Assembly (NCBI GenBank): GCA_017435965.1 | Contig: JAFSEA010000108.1 | Coordinates: 1 to 38,224, forward strand | DNA: 38,224 nt | DNA from: Oscillospiraceae bacterium | Lineage (GTDB): Bacteria > Bacillota > Clostridia > Oscillospirales > JAAYXM01 | Direction of reading: 5' to 3' | Shown here: one piece after another, positions 14,968-22,332 of the stretch | Numbering within the stretch: position 1 is the stretch's first letter | How the letters are laid out: each line of letters begins with the position of its first letter | Translations under genes and position numbers: made by a program | Notes under the pieces: model-generated | Databases searched by the model: none | Told to the model about the DNA's origin: nothing | Seen by the model: the letters and a program-made list of their open reading frames with translations, nothing else

Positions 14968-16464
14968 ATGGGAATTGAAAGAAGTGAACTGCCGACCCTT
15001 TCGTTTTCGGGAAGGCTTTCGGAAGATATTGCCCTTATGAAGGAAATTCTCGGAGAGGATCAGACTGTCATATTCAGACCCTTTGAAAACCTGCGTGACG
15101 GCAATATTCGCGGATGTGTTATCTTTACCGAGCTTCTTGTGAACAACATAGTAATTGACCAGAATGTTGTGCGGCCGCTTCTTGAATTTTCCTCTGTGAT
15201 AAAACAAAGGGGGAAACCTCTTGCAGAGGAGCTTGCAAAATGTGTAATCTGCACAGATGAGGTAAAGACCGGGAAAAATCCATACGATGCCATAACTTCC
15301 ATTTTCATAGGTGACACGGTGATTCTTCTCGATTCCTGCCCCGAAGCTATTGTTGCAAACTCAAAGAAGTATTCAATCAGAAGTGTGGGAGTTCCGGAAA
15401 CCGAGGATTCGGTCAACGGTCCGAAAGAAGCTTTTACAGAGCTCATTGTCACAAATTTAAGTCTTCTTCGCCGAAAGGTGAAGGATGCAAACCTCAAATT
15501 CAGATTTTTCGAGGTGGGCAAGATAAGCAGAACAAGAGTGTGCCTTTCGTATATCGATGATATAGCGGAAGAATCCCTTATAAAAACCATTGAGGAAAGG
15601 CTCTCAACCTTTGAAATAGATTCGGTGCTTGATGTCAGCTACATTTCGGAGCTTATTTCCGATAATCCCACGTCGCCTGTCGATACAATGGGAGTGACGG
15701 AAAGACCCGATGTTGTTGCGGCAAGGCTCTTTGAGGGAAGATGTGCAATCTTTGTTGACGGTACACCTTTTGCTCTTACAGCCCCATACCTCTTTCTTGA
15801 AAATTTTCAGGCAAACGAGGACTATTATGAAAATTTCTGGTTCGGAAGCTTTCTGCGGCTTCTGCGTTTCTTCTCATTCTTTATTGCAGTAAGCCTTCCG
15901 GGAATATATGTTGCTCTCATTTCCTATCATAAGGAAATGATACCGAGAGCGCTTCTCATAAGCATAGCAAAATCCCGTGCCGCAGTACCTTTTCCTGCCG
16001 CCCTTGAAATGTTTATACTGCTTCTTATGTTTGATCTTCTTCGAGAGTCGGGAGTGCGGCTTCCGAAAGCCATAGGTGTGACCGTCAGCACTGTTGGCGC
16101 AATAGTTTTGGGGCAAAGTATTGTTTCCGCCAACATAGTTTCTGCGGAAATGATAATCATTGTTGCAATATGCGGCATAGCATCCTTTCTCACTCCCAAG
16201 CTTGAAGGCGAAATAATATTTTTAAGGCTTTTGCTTCTTCTATTGTCCTCAATGCTCGGCATTTATGGCTATGCGATAGGTGTTGTTATGTTTTCTGCAT
16301 ATATTTCCTCGCTCACATCTTTCGGAGTGGACTTTACTGCATATACAATTCCGAGAACAAAGGCAGGAGGAAAAGACAGCTTTATCCGTGTGATAAGAAG
16401 CAGTTTGACCACAAGACCTTATGCCATACAGAAGAAAAACAAAACGAGATTTCGCAGAAAGTAA
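14968..16464 (+). CDS. Germinant receptor A subunit (GerA family)
   Basis: Subunit of the inner-membrane germinant receptor of spores. The start at 14968 has GAGAGAAGTG 7 nt upstream; the earlier in-frame ATG at 14947 lacks a site, and the two differ by only 7 residues. The N-terminal soluble half carries family segments FRPFENLRDGNIRGCVIF, GDTVILLDSCPEAI, and GPKEAFTELIVTNLSLLRRKVKD. The C-terminal half (from about residue 290) has several membrane helices (FLRLLRFFSFFIAVSLPGIY, FPAALEMFILLLMFDLL and later ones) with a basic tail. It is first in a four-gene operon and is followed 11 nt later by the C subunit. Confidence 0.9.
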   Translation: MGIERSELPTLSFSGRLSEDIALMKEILGEDQTVIFRPFENLRDGNIRGCVIFTELLVNNIVIDQNVVRPLLEFSSVIKQRGKPLAEELAKCVICTDEVKTGKNPYDAITSIFIGDTVILLDSCPEAIVANSKKYSIRSVGVPETEDSVNGPKEAFTELIVTNLSLLRRKVKDANLKFRFFEVGKISRTRVCLSYIDDIAEESLIKTIEERLSTFEIDSVLDVSYISELISDNPTSPVDTMGVTERPDVVAARLFEGRCAIFVDGTPFALTAPYLFLENFQANEDYYENFWFGSFLRLLRFFSFFIAVSLPGIYVALISYHKEMIPRALLISIAKSRAAVPFPAALEMFILLLMFDLLRESGVRLPKAIGVTVSTVGAIVLGQSIVSANIVSAEMIIIVAICGIASFLTPKLEGEIIFLRLLLLLLSSMLGIYGYAIGVVMFSAYISSLTSFGVDFTAYTIPRTKAGGKDSFIRVIRSSLTTRPYAIQKKNKTRFRRK

Positions 16465-16475
16465 GGAGGACGATA

Positions 16476-17465
16476 ATGAGAAACGTTTTAAAGCTTGCAT
16501 CCTGTATATTTGCAATTTCGATTCTTTTCGGATGCTCCGATTACAGTGAACTCAATATGCAGAAGCTTGTGAACGGAGCAGGGATAGATAAAAAGGATGA
16601 TGAGATTTATGTAAGCATAGTTTCACCGACCCTTTCGGAGGAAAAGGAAAGAGAGATAATAAAAACATCCGGTAAAAGTTTTTTTGATGCGGTGCGTAAT
16701 GCCGCATCGATAAGTGATAAAAAGCTTTATTGGGGACATGCAACGGTGCTTGTTATGGGAGAAAACCTGCTCTCCGAAATGGACACTTTACTTGATAGCA
16801 TACTCCGTGCAAGAGACGTGTATCCCGATATTGCTCTTGTTGTGGCAAAAGGAACGGATGCGGAATCAGTTTTGAATGCAGGCGAAGGCGACGTTACGGA
16901 AAGCATATATAATATGTTTGCAAATGAAGAAAATTCAAAGCGATTTCAGGCACTTCGTATATGGGAGCTCTTCCGTGAAAGAGAGGAGTTTGGCGTGTGT
17001 GTTATCCCAACCGTGAGCATTGAAAAGGGAGAAATCTTCCTGTCGGGCGGTGCTGTCATAAACGGAGGAAAGCCCTCGGGATATCTTTCGGGGGAAGAAG
17101 TGCTCATACGTTCTCTTGTGACGGACAAGGGTGCCGGCGGATATCTTCCGATGCTTTCGGGGGAAAAGGGAGAGGTTTCTTTTGAAATTCTTGCAAGAGA
17201 GGGAAAGAAAAAAGAAACAGAAACGGGGAATGAAATATCCCTTCGGATAACCCTTTCTCCTGCCGAGGTGAGAGGGGAAATGTCCGGTGAGGAAATGAAG
17301 AAGCTCGGAGAGAAGTATATAAAGGAAGAAACAAAAAAGCTTCTTGAAAGAGCATCGAGGGAGAATTTGGGAGACATTTTCGCACTCGGTAAGAGTGCCG
17401 ATTATAACAACACGGAGATTTTTTGTGAGGTTCGGATAAGCGACATTCTCGGAGGTGAGAAATGA
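16476..17465 (+). CDS. Germinant receptor C subunit, lipoprotein (GerC family)
   Basis: The 329-residue lipoprotein has its lipobox cysteine at residue 20 (SILFGC). GerC-family features follow: DYSELNMQKLVNGAGID, then a mature part with KLYWGHATVLVMGENL and RARDVYPDIALVVAKG. The C-terminal part (about 220-325) ends in a helix-rich stretch (EEMKKLGEKYIKEETKKLLE) with the YNNTEIFCEVRISDIL end. Length is slightly below the usual 370-400. AAGGAGG lies just before the start, and the next small gene overlaps by four bases (ATGA). Confidence 0.9.
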   Translation: MRNVLKLASCIFAISILFGCSDYSELNMQKLVNGAGIDKKDDEIYVSIVSPTLSEEKEREIIKTSGKSFFDAVRNAASISDKKLYWGHATVLVMGENLLSEMDTLLDSILRARDVYPDIALVVAKGTDAESVLNAGEGDVTESIYNMFANEENSKRFQALRIWELFREREEFGVCVIPTVSIEKGEIFLSGGAVINGGKPSGYLSGEEVLIRSLVTDKGAGGYLPMLSGEKGEVSFEILAREGKKKETETGNEISLRITLSPAEVRGEMSGEEMKKLGEKYIKEETKKLLERASRENLGDIFALGKSADYNNTEIFCEVRISDILGGEK

Positions 17466-17659
17466 GCCTGCTGATACCTGTTGTTTTTTGCACAATTCTC
17501 TTTTTTGACGGAAAGGGGCACGATAGGGGAAATGGAAGAAAAATGTATATCTTCTTATCTGTTCTTGCTGCTTGTGCATCCCTTGCCGCGGCATTTCTTG
17601 CAGGGAAAGACCATATAGGTGCTTCTCTTTCGGGAATGATTTCAATATTTATGAGGTAA
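17462..17659 (+). CDS. Small two-helix protein in the ger operon (candidate D subunit)
   Basis: The 65-residue protein has two hydrophobic stretches, residues about 3-15 (LLIPVVFCTILFF) and 28-47 (MYIFLSVLAACASLAAAFLAG), joined by a charged loop (DGKGHDRGNGRK). The start overlaps the end of gerC (ATGA), and gerB starts 7 nt after its stop, so it is an integral member of the operon. Small two-helix D subunits are known in some Bacillus and Clostridium germinant receptors. Size, topology and position fit, but no sequence signature confirms it. Confidence 0.7.
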   Translation: MSLLIPVVFCTILFFDGKGHDRGNGRKMYIFLSVLAACASLAAAFLAGKDHIGASLSGMISIFMR

Positions 17660-17666
17660 GCTTTTT

Positions 17667-18746
17667 ATGAAGGGACAAAGGATAACAGGCGGCGCAAGTG
17701 CCGCAATAGCCGCATTTACTATTTTTACAAACGGATATTCCTTTCTGCCGGGTGCTTTCTCGGGACGGGATGTCTGGATTTCTCATATAATTGCAAGTGT
17801 TGTGTCTTTTCTTTGCTTATGGCTTCTTGTGAATCTGTGCGACAGGTATCCCGGGGAGAGCTTTTTCGGGGTTATAACCAACTCCCTTGGAAACTTTGCC
17901 GGAAGAATTGTTGCCGTGGTTCTCACCATACTTTCAATTCTTACCCTTGTTGTGTCCCTCACCGTGTTTTCGAGATTTGTTCAGATAACGGCTTTGCCGC
18001 AGACACCGCAGATAATACTTCCGACTCTTACCGTGCTTTGTGCCGCATTGTCGTGTCAAACGTCCCTTCGTGCTGCATCGGGAACAGCTCGGCTTCTCAT
18101 ATGGTTTTTTGTCTCTGTTTTTATCTTCTTCCTCTTTGGCGGAATAAAGGAAGTGCGATTGTCGCTTCTCCTCCATATGCCGGAAAAAATAGGGGATATC
18201 CTGCGTGGTGCGGCAGAGGTGTATCTCAATCGTTTTGCAACGATGTTTGCGCTTATGTCGGTATATACGAGAACGGAAGGGGAAAAAAGAAAAAAGTGGT
18301 TTCTCACATCTTCTGCAATATCGGGAGTTGCCCTTTCTGCAATATCCGTTATCACCGTTGCAACCCTTGGTGCAGAAAGTATTTCGCGTGACTTTTACCC
18401 CATATTCAGTGCAATGTCGGTTAAAAGCGTGGGCGGTTTTATCCGTCACACAGAGATACTAGCCTGCATTGTTATGACAATAGCACTCTTTTTCAAAAGC
18501 ACAGTTTGCATCCTCTTTTCCGATGATATGCTGTCGGGAGTTTCGGGAAATGAAAAGAAAATTTTTGCACATATCCCCATAGCTCTGTTTTCTGCCGCCT
18601 GCACACAGATAATTTACCGTGATACCTCGGCTCTTCGTGGGCTTCTTCGCTGGAAAAGCGGTGCCGCATTTGTCCTTGCTCTCCATATAATAATTCCGAT
18701 AATGCTTTATGCTTTCGCACGACTGCGGAAGAAAAAGCACGGCTGA
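17667..18746 (+). CDS. Germinant receptor B subunit (GerB / APC-type spore permease)
   Basis: The 359-residue membrane protein has about ten predicted helices and belongs to the GerAB/ArcD/ProY-like spore germination permeases, the subunit thought to bind the germinant. Family features are the N-terminal QRITGGASAAIAAFTIFTN, the loop PGESFFGVITNSLG and the segment DFYPIFSAMSVKSVGGFIRHTE, which matches the family's 'P...R.E' block. It lies last in the operon A-C-D-B. The C-terminus is strongly basic (RLRKKKHG). No transporter partner is nearby. Germinant specificity cannot be read from sequence. Confidence 0.9.
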   Translation: MKGQRITGGASAAIAAFTIFTNGYSFLPGAFSGRDVWISHIIASVVSFLCLWLLVNLCDRYPGESFFGVITNSLGNFAGRIVAVVLTILSILTLVVSLTVFSRFVQITALPQTPQIILPTLTVLCAALSCQTSLRAASGTARLLIWFFVSVFIFFLFGGIKEVRLSLLLHMPEKIGDILRGAAEVYLNRFATMFALMSVYTRTEGEKRKKWFLTSSAISGVALSAISVITVATLGAESISRDFYPIFSAMSVKSVGGFIRHTEILACIVMTIALFFKSTVCILFSDDMLSGVSGNEKKIFAHIPIALFSAACTQIIYRDTSALRGLLRWKSGAAFVLALHIIIPIMLYAFARLRKKKHG

Positions 18747-18752
18747 TTTTTC

Positions 18753-18778
18753 ACCTAAAATCCACACCTGCATAATAT
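18753..18778 (+). promoter_or_regulatory. Candidate sigma-K-type promoter for the Cys-rich gene
   Basis: AC (18753-18754), 16 nt, CATAATAT (18771-18778) matches the mother-cell sigma-K pattern AC-N16/17-CATANNNT. The match is short, so chance is possible. It would suit late spore-coat-type expression of the gene at 18823. Confidence 0.35.
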
Positions 18779-18822
18779 GTAGTGAAGGAGACTTCAAAAC
18801 ATTATTGCAGGAGGTAAAGTAA

Positions 18823-19680
18823 ATGCCTGATAAGGTTTTGCCCGGTCCGATCCACGGAAATACACCGTGTGTGAAAGAGGCTGTGTGTATCCATACAAAC
18901 AGAATTTACGATTCGTGCCGTGATAAGGAATGTATTGAAAACTTAAGAGTATATCCCACACGTTGTTCACAGGAAATTCTTGACTGTGCCACAAGTGTGA
19001 AAACCAGAGATGCGACATTGCTCTGCACGAACATAGACGTAAGTGAGGTCGCATTCAACCGCGGCTATTACAGAGTGGACATTAAGTTCTTTTACTCAAT
19101 TACCGTTGAGGTCTGCTCTTGCTCGGGAAGACTTCAGAAAATCCGAGGTCTCGCAGTTTATGAAAAGAGCGTTATTCTCTTCGGAAGCGAAGGCGATGTG
19201 AAAATATTCAGCTCGAAGCGTGATTGCGACTGCCGATATGCGACAAATATGCCCACCGCCTTTGTGGAAGCCGTTGACCCTGTATTTCTCGCCGCAGAGC
19301 TCTGCGATGCAAAGAAGCTCTGTGTTTGTAAGGACCCCGAATGTGAATGCGACTGCCCCGAGCTTTGCGATGTGCCTCAGTGCATAAAGGAACTCTTTGA
19401 GGATGAACTTGTAACAAGCGGCGGTTGCAAGAATCTTCTTGTAACTCTCGGTCAGTTCTCAATAGTAAGACTTGAGAGAGATTCCCAGATTCTCATTCCT
19501 GCATACGATTTCTGCATGCCCGAAAAGGAATGCGTTGGCTCAAGCGAAGACCGTCCCTGTGACCTTTTCAGAAAAATAAAATTCCCCGTAAACGAATTCT
19601 TCCCACCCTCGGCAAGAGGAGCAGTTTCGTGTGGGGAGTCCGATAAGAAAAATCATATAGGCTCTTGCTGCGGAAAGTGA
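18823..19680 (+). CDS. Cysteine-rich protein, probably spore-associated
   Basis: The 285-residue protein has 26 cysteines. There is no signal peptide. The N-terminal part has CVKEAVCIHTNRIYDSCRDKECIENL and RCSQEILDCATSVKTRDA; a central core follows (NRGYYRVDIKFFYSI, IRGLAVYEKSVILFGSEGDV). A dense Cys cluster lies at about 165-190 (CVCKDPECECDCPELC), and the tail ends GSCCGK. The core resembles conserved uncharacterised proteins of sporulating Clostridia. Cysteine density, the neighbouring germination operon and a sigma-K-like promoter suggest a coat or crust component, but this is inference. A very strong GGAGG site precedes the start. Confidence 0.75.
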   Translation: MPDKVLPGPIHGNTPCVKEAVCIHTNRIYDSCRDKECIENLRVYPTRCSQEILDCATSVKTRDATLLCTNIDVSEVAFNRGYYRVDIKFFYSITVEVCSCSGRLQKIRGLAVYEKSVILFGSEGDVKIFSSKRDCDCRYATNMPTAFVEAVDPVFLAAELCDAKKLCVCKDPECECDCPELCDVPQCIKELFEDELVTSGGCKNLLVTLGQFSIVRLERDSQILIPAYDFCMPEKECVGSSEDRPCDLFRKIKFPVNEFFPPSARGAVSCGESDKKNHIGSCCGK

Positions 19681-19683
19681 GAA

Positions 19684-19713
19684 AATACCCACGGGGACTG
19701 TCCCGTGGGTATT
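19684..19713. terminator. Bidirectional terminator
   Basis: A 12-bp stem (19684-19695 with 19702-19713) separates the convergent Cys-rich and XRE genes. The minus-strand copy has the better T run. Confidence 0.85.
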
Positions 19714-20007
19714 CTACATATTTACATTAAACGACTCAATGAGCTTTATCAAAGCTTGTTTTTGATCGTTTGACAGTTTTTTTATAAGGTTGGCGAGTGT
19801 TTCGTCTGTTTGTTCATCGGAGAAAAAGAGGGAAAGGCTGATGTTAAGAGCTTCACAGATATACGACAAATATTCTACGGTGGGTTGCTTGTTTCCAAGT
19901 TCAATGTCACGGAGATAACTTTGTGAAACTCCTGCCATATTGGCGAGACGGTTTACGGTAAGTTTTCTTTTTTCTCTGAAAAATTTAATTCTTTTTCCAA
20001 CATCCAT
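19714..20007 (-). CDS. XRE-family DNA-binding regulator
   Basis: The 97-residue protein (start at 20007, MDVGKRIKFF; the longer in-frame start at 20046 lies in the promoter region) has an N-terminal Cro/C1-type helix-turn-helix. Its segments include LTVNRLANMAGVSQSYLRDIE and GNKQPTVEYLSYICEALN. A CGGAGG site precedes it. The C-terminal 30 residues are a short helical, probably dimerising tail (LANLIKKLSNDQKQALIKLI). It is divergent from the first lipoprotein of a five-member tandem family, so it may control them. The shared region holds a 16-bp palindrome (20086-20101) inside the lipoprotein promoter. Confidence 0.88.
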   Translation of the reverse strand: MDVGKRIKFFREKRKLTVNRLANMAGVSQSYLRDIELGNKQPTVEYLSYICEALNISLSLFFSDEQTDETLANLIKKLSNDQKQALIKLIESFNVNM

Positions 20008-20076
20008 AGCATGAATACCTCCGTTACTATAGAGATATATTACCATATCGGAAGCAATAAGGTTATAATTATAGTA

Positions 20077-20105
20077 TTGACAAATTATATCTAAAGATAT
20101 ATAAT
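20077..20105 (+). promoter_or_regulatory. Consensus sigma-A promoter with embedded palindromic operator
   Basis: TTGACA (20077-20082), 17-nt spacer, TATAAT (20100-20105), a perfect consensus promoter for lipoprotein 1. The spacer contains the 16-bp palindrome TATATCTAAAGATATA (20086-20101), which overlaps the -10. A matching half site AGATATA recurs at 20033-20039 before the XRE gene. The arrangement fits an XRE operator. Confidence 0.75.
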
Positions 20106-20159
20106 GTTTTTATCAAGAAAACGAGACAGCTTTCAAAAAAAGAAAAGGAGATAAAGAAA

Positions 20160-20705
20160 ATGAAAAAGTTTTTAGCACTTATCCTTGCAGCGCTTATGAT
20201 GGTAACAATGTTTGCTGCTTGCAGTGATGAAGCAGATGTCGAGGAAGCAATTGAGAAATTTTTTGAAGACAACGTAAATGAATTGATAGAACAGAGCGAG
20301 AATCTTGAAGTAGATGCTCATCTTGTTACCTATCTTTCTGATGAAGAAGATAAGAAAGTACAAGAATATATCAATGAAAGGTTTGGAGAAATGTTAAAAA
20401 GTGTAGCTGACAGCATTTCATATGAAATCATAGAGGTAGAAGTGTCCGGAGATGCTGCAACTGCTACTATAAAGTCTCGCGGTAAAGTTTATTCGTCATT
20501 GTGGATAATTGAGCTTTCCGGATATACAGAAGAAGTGAGAGAAGAATGGGGATACTCCGAAACCGACGCGTATTCTGATATCGACATTACTATGGAAATT
20601 CTTGAAGAGGCTTTTGATAGATTAGAAGCATCCATAGAAGTAAAAGAAGCAGAAAAAGAAATAGAGCTTGAAAAAGAAGATGGTGAGTGGGTTGTTAAGA
20701 AGTAA
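20160..20705 (+). CDS. Tandem lipoprotein 1 of 5
   Basis: This 181-residue lipoprotein has its lipobox cysteine at residue 21 (TMFAAC). The mature part is acidic and helix-rich, with a terminal beta block (YEIIEVEVSGDAATATIKS, then IELEKEDGEWVVKK). The pattern 'V.G..A.A..' then '...DG.WVV' recurs in the four paralogs downstream. It recalls small NTF2-like or DUF4878-type secreted domains, but no precise family is assigned. Its promoter is a perfect consensus pair and the leader keeps a hairpin (20117-20134). GGAGA lies upstream of the start. It is first in the array after the divergent XRE gene. Confidence 0.8.
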   Translation: MKKFLALILAALMMVTMFAACSDEADVEEAIEKFFEDNVNELIEQSENLEVDAHLVTYLSDEEDKKVQEYINERFGEMLKSVADSISYEIIEVEVSGDAATATIKSRGKVYSSLWIIELSGYTEEVREEWGYSETDAYSDIDITMEILEEAFDRLEASIEVKEAEKEIELEKEDGEWVVKK

Positions 20706-20760
20706 AAATAAAGCATTTGGAGCAAATCTACAAATAGAAAATGCGGTATTTCCTTTTTTG

Positions 20761-20813
20761 TTGACAAATAAAAGGAATAGTCGTATGATTTCGACAGAAA
20801 GCAAAGAGCTTTC
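20761..20813 (+). promoter_or_regulatory. Promoter and 5'-terminal hairpin of lipoprotein 2
   Basis: TTGACA (20761-20766), 17 nt, TATGAT (20784-20789). About 8 nt after the -10 the transcript would begin with a small stem (20797-20802 GAAAGC with 20808-20813 GCTTTC), the same element as in front of lipoprotein 3. Confidence 0.75.
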
Positions 20814-20840
20814 ATAAAAAAAGAAAAAGAGATAAAGAAA

Positions 20841-21404
20841 ATGAAAAAGATTTTGGCACTTATCCTTGCAGCACTTATGATGATAACAATGTTTGCTGCT
20901 TGTGGGGATGACAAGAAGGAAGAAACAAAGGAAGAGACTAAAAAAGAAACCAAGAAAGATTCCGGAATAGATGAAGAAGATTTCGTGGATGCGGCAGAAA
21001 AGGCGTTTTCGGAAGCAGGCAGAGAAGCTATAAGTTCGCTCGCAGAACTTGATTTTTCAGACGATGAGATGGATGAGATTGAAAAAATAGTTGATGAGAT
21101 GATCGAAATCAGACTCAAGAAGAGTAAGTTTAAGGTTTCGGACATTGAAGTTGATGGAGATAAGGCAACTGCAACGGTATCGGGTTATGCTGCTGATGAA
21201 GATGAAGCAAATGAAATGCTTGAGGAAAAAATTGCCGAATATGAGATTCCCGATTCCGAATTTGAACAGACAGTTCTTGTGCTCGCACTTATGAGTGAAG
21301 TAATGGAAGAAATAGACTACGACGAAGAAGAGGGCGGAACAGGCGAATTTGAAAAAGACGGTGACGAGTGGGTTATGACAAACCCCGAGATTTTCAACGA
21401 CTAA
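20841..21404 (+). CDS. Tandem lipoprotein 2 of 5
   Basis: The 187-residue lipoprotein has its lipobox cysteine at residue 21. A charged Lys/Glu linker (about 24-46) follows, then a helical stretch with AAEKAFSEAGREAISSLAEL. The beta block typical of the array comes next (FKVSDIEVDGDKATATVSG), and the C-terminus ends DGDEWVMTNPEIF. The signal peptide and ribosome binding region are nearly identical in DNA to those of lipoproteins 1 and 3, so the copies arose by duplication and have diverged in the mature part. It has its own promoter and a terminator. Confidence 0.8.
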   Translation: MKKILALILAALMMITMFAACGDDKKEETKEETKKETKKDSGIDEEDFVDAAEKAFSEAGREAISSLAELDFSDDEMDEIEKIVDEMIEIRLKKSKFKVSDIEVDGDKATATVSGYAADEDEANEMLEEKIAEYEIPDSEFEQTVLVLALMSEVMEEIDYDEEEGGTGEFEKDGDEWVMTNPEIFND

Positions 21405-21418
21405 CAGAAAACAAAGAA

Positions 21419-21453
21419 TATCGCAGGGCATATCGCCTTGCGATAGCTTTTTT
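21419..21453 (+). terminator. Terminator after lipoprotein 2
   Basis: An 11-bp stem (21419-21429 with 21435-21445, one G-T pair) followed by T6. Confidence 0.85.
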
Positions 21454-21454
21454 A

Positions 21455-21507
21455 TTGACAAACGAAAAAGAAGAGAGTATAATGACGAAAGAAAGCGAAG
21501 AGCTTTC
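21455..21507 (+). promoter_or_regulatory. Perfect sigma-A promoter and 5' hairpin of lipoprotein 3
   Basis: TTGACA (21455-21460), 17 nt, TATAAT (21478-21483). The transcript would start with the GAAAGC/GCTTTC stem (21491-21496 with 21502-21507). It begins 2 nt after the preceding terminator's T run. Confidence 0.85.
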
Positions 21508-21532
21508 AAAAAAGTTAAAAGGAGAAAAAACA

Positions 21533-22219
21533 ATGAAAAAGCTTTTAGCACTTATCCTTGCAGCATTTATGATGGTAGCAATGTTTGCCGCTTGTGGGGA
21601 TGAAGCAAAGGAAGAAACAAAGACAGAGACAAAGACAGAAGCACCCGCAGATGAGCCCACTGATGAGCCCACTGATGAGCCTGCTGACGAGCCTGCTGAC
21701 GAGCCTGCTGACGAACCTGCTGACGAACCTGCTGACGAACCTGCTGACGAACCTGCTGACGAACCTGCTGACGAAATTGAAGAAGCAGTTGAGGCTGCTA
21801 TGGGTGATGTTGTCGCATCAGCTCTCAGAAAAGATATGCTGCTCGAAGGACTTATGGAACTTGATGCTGCTGTAGATTTAACTGACGATGAGAAAGAAAA
21901 TTTGGAAAAAGAGTGTCAAAAAGTCGTTGATGCATTTGCAGATAGTTTCTCTTTCACAGTTTCTGATGTTAAAATTGACGGAGAAAAAGCAACTGCGAAT
22001 CTTACAATGTCCGGCCCCGATATGAACGGTGATGAGCTTGATGTAGCTTCGGTGTTCGCAGAGGTACTGGGAAAGCTCGGCGCAGACAGCTCTGTATATG
22101 ATATTTATGTTGCTGTTCTTGATGAAATGGCTGATGCAATCGAGAATATGGAGAAGGTTGAAGAAAGCGGAGAAATAGAGCTTGAAATTGTTGACGGTGT
22201 TTGGACTATCGTTGGCTAA
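21533..22219 (+). CDS. Tandem lipoprotein 3 of 5, with DEPA repeat linker
   Basis: The 228-residue lipoprotein starts at 21533, with AAAAGGAG close upstream; the frame is open further upstream to 21368 by chance. The lipobox cysteine is at residue 21. A Lys/Glu/Thr linker leads into ten DEPT/DEPA units (about residues 40-79), which act as a stiff, acidic, Pro-rich spacer. The globular part follows, with VSDVKIDGEKATANLTMSG and the terminal EIELEIVDGVWTIV block. The repeat length may vary between strains. It has its own perfect consensus promoter and a terminator. Confidence 0.82.
   Translation: MKKLLALILAAFMMVAMFAACGDEAKEETKTETKTEAPADEPTDEPTDEPADEPADEPADEPADEPADEPADEPADEPADEIEEAVEAAMGDVVASALRKDMLLEGLMELDAAVDLTDDEKENLEKECQKVVDAFADSFSFTVSDVKIDGEKATANLTMSGPDMNGDELDVASVFAEVLGKLGADSSVYDIYVAVLDEMADAIENMEKVEESGEIELEIVDGVWTIVG
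21650..21769 (+). repeat. Tandem 12-bp repeat (ten units) in lipoprotein 3
   Basis: Ten consecutive units of GAYGARCCHRCT encode D-E-P-[T/A]. Five consecutive units near the end are identical in DNA, a recent slippage signature. Confidence 0.95.
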
Positions 22220-22231
22220 AAAGTGAATTGG

Positions 22232-22266
22232 TATCGGAAAGGTGAAGGCCTTTCCGATATTTCTTT
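22232..22266 (+). terminator. Terminator after lipoprotein 3
   Basis: Perfect 11-bp stem (22232-22242 TATCGGAAAGG with 22249-22259) and T-rich tail. Confidence 0.88.
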
Positions 22267-22269
22267 TTA

Positions 22270-22298
22270 TTGACAATTCATCCCTTTGTATATATAAT
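22270..22298 (+). promoter_or_regulatory. Perfect sigma-A promoter of lipoproteins 4 and 5
   Basis: TTGACA (22270-22275), 17 nt, TATAAT (22293-22298). The leader lacks the GAAAGC/GCTTTC stem of copies 2 and 3. Confidence 0.85.
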
Positions 22299-22332
22299 TA
22301 AAGCATAGTTTTTTGGATGAGAGGTATGAAGT

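Noticed and set aside
17813..18391. 192-codon frame overlapping gerB in another frame
   Set aside because: gerB reads through with full transmembrane character; the alternative frame is Cys/Ser-rich noise.
21650..21769. Short direct repeats considered as a CRISPR array
   Set aside because: Units are contiguous without spacers and lie in frame in a lipoprotein linker.
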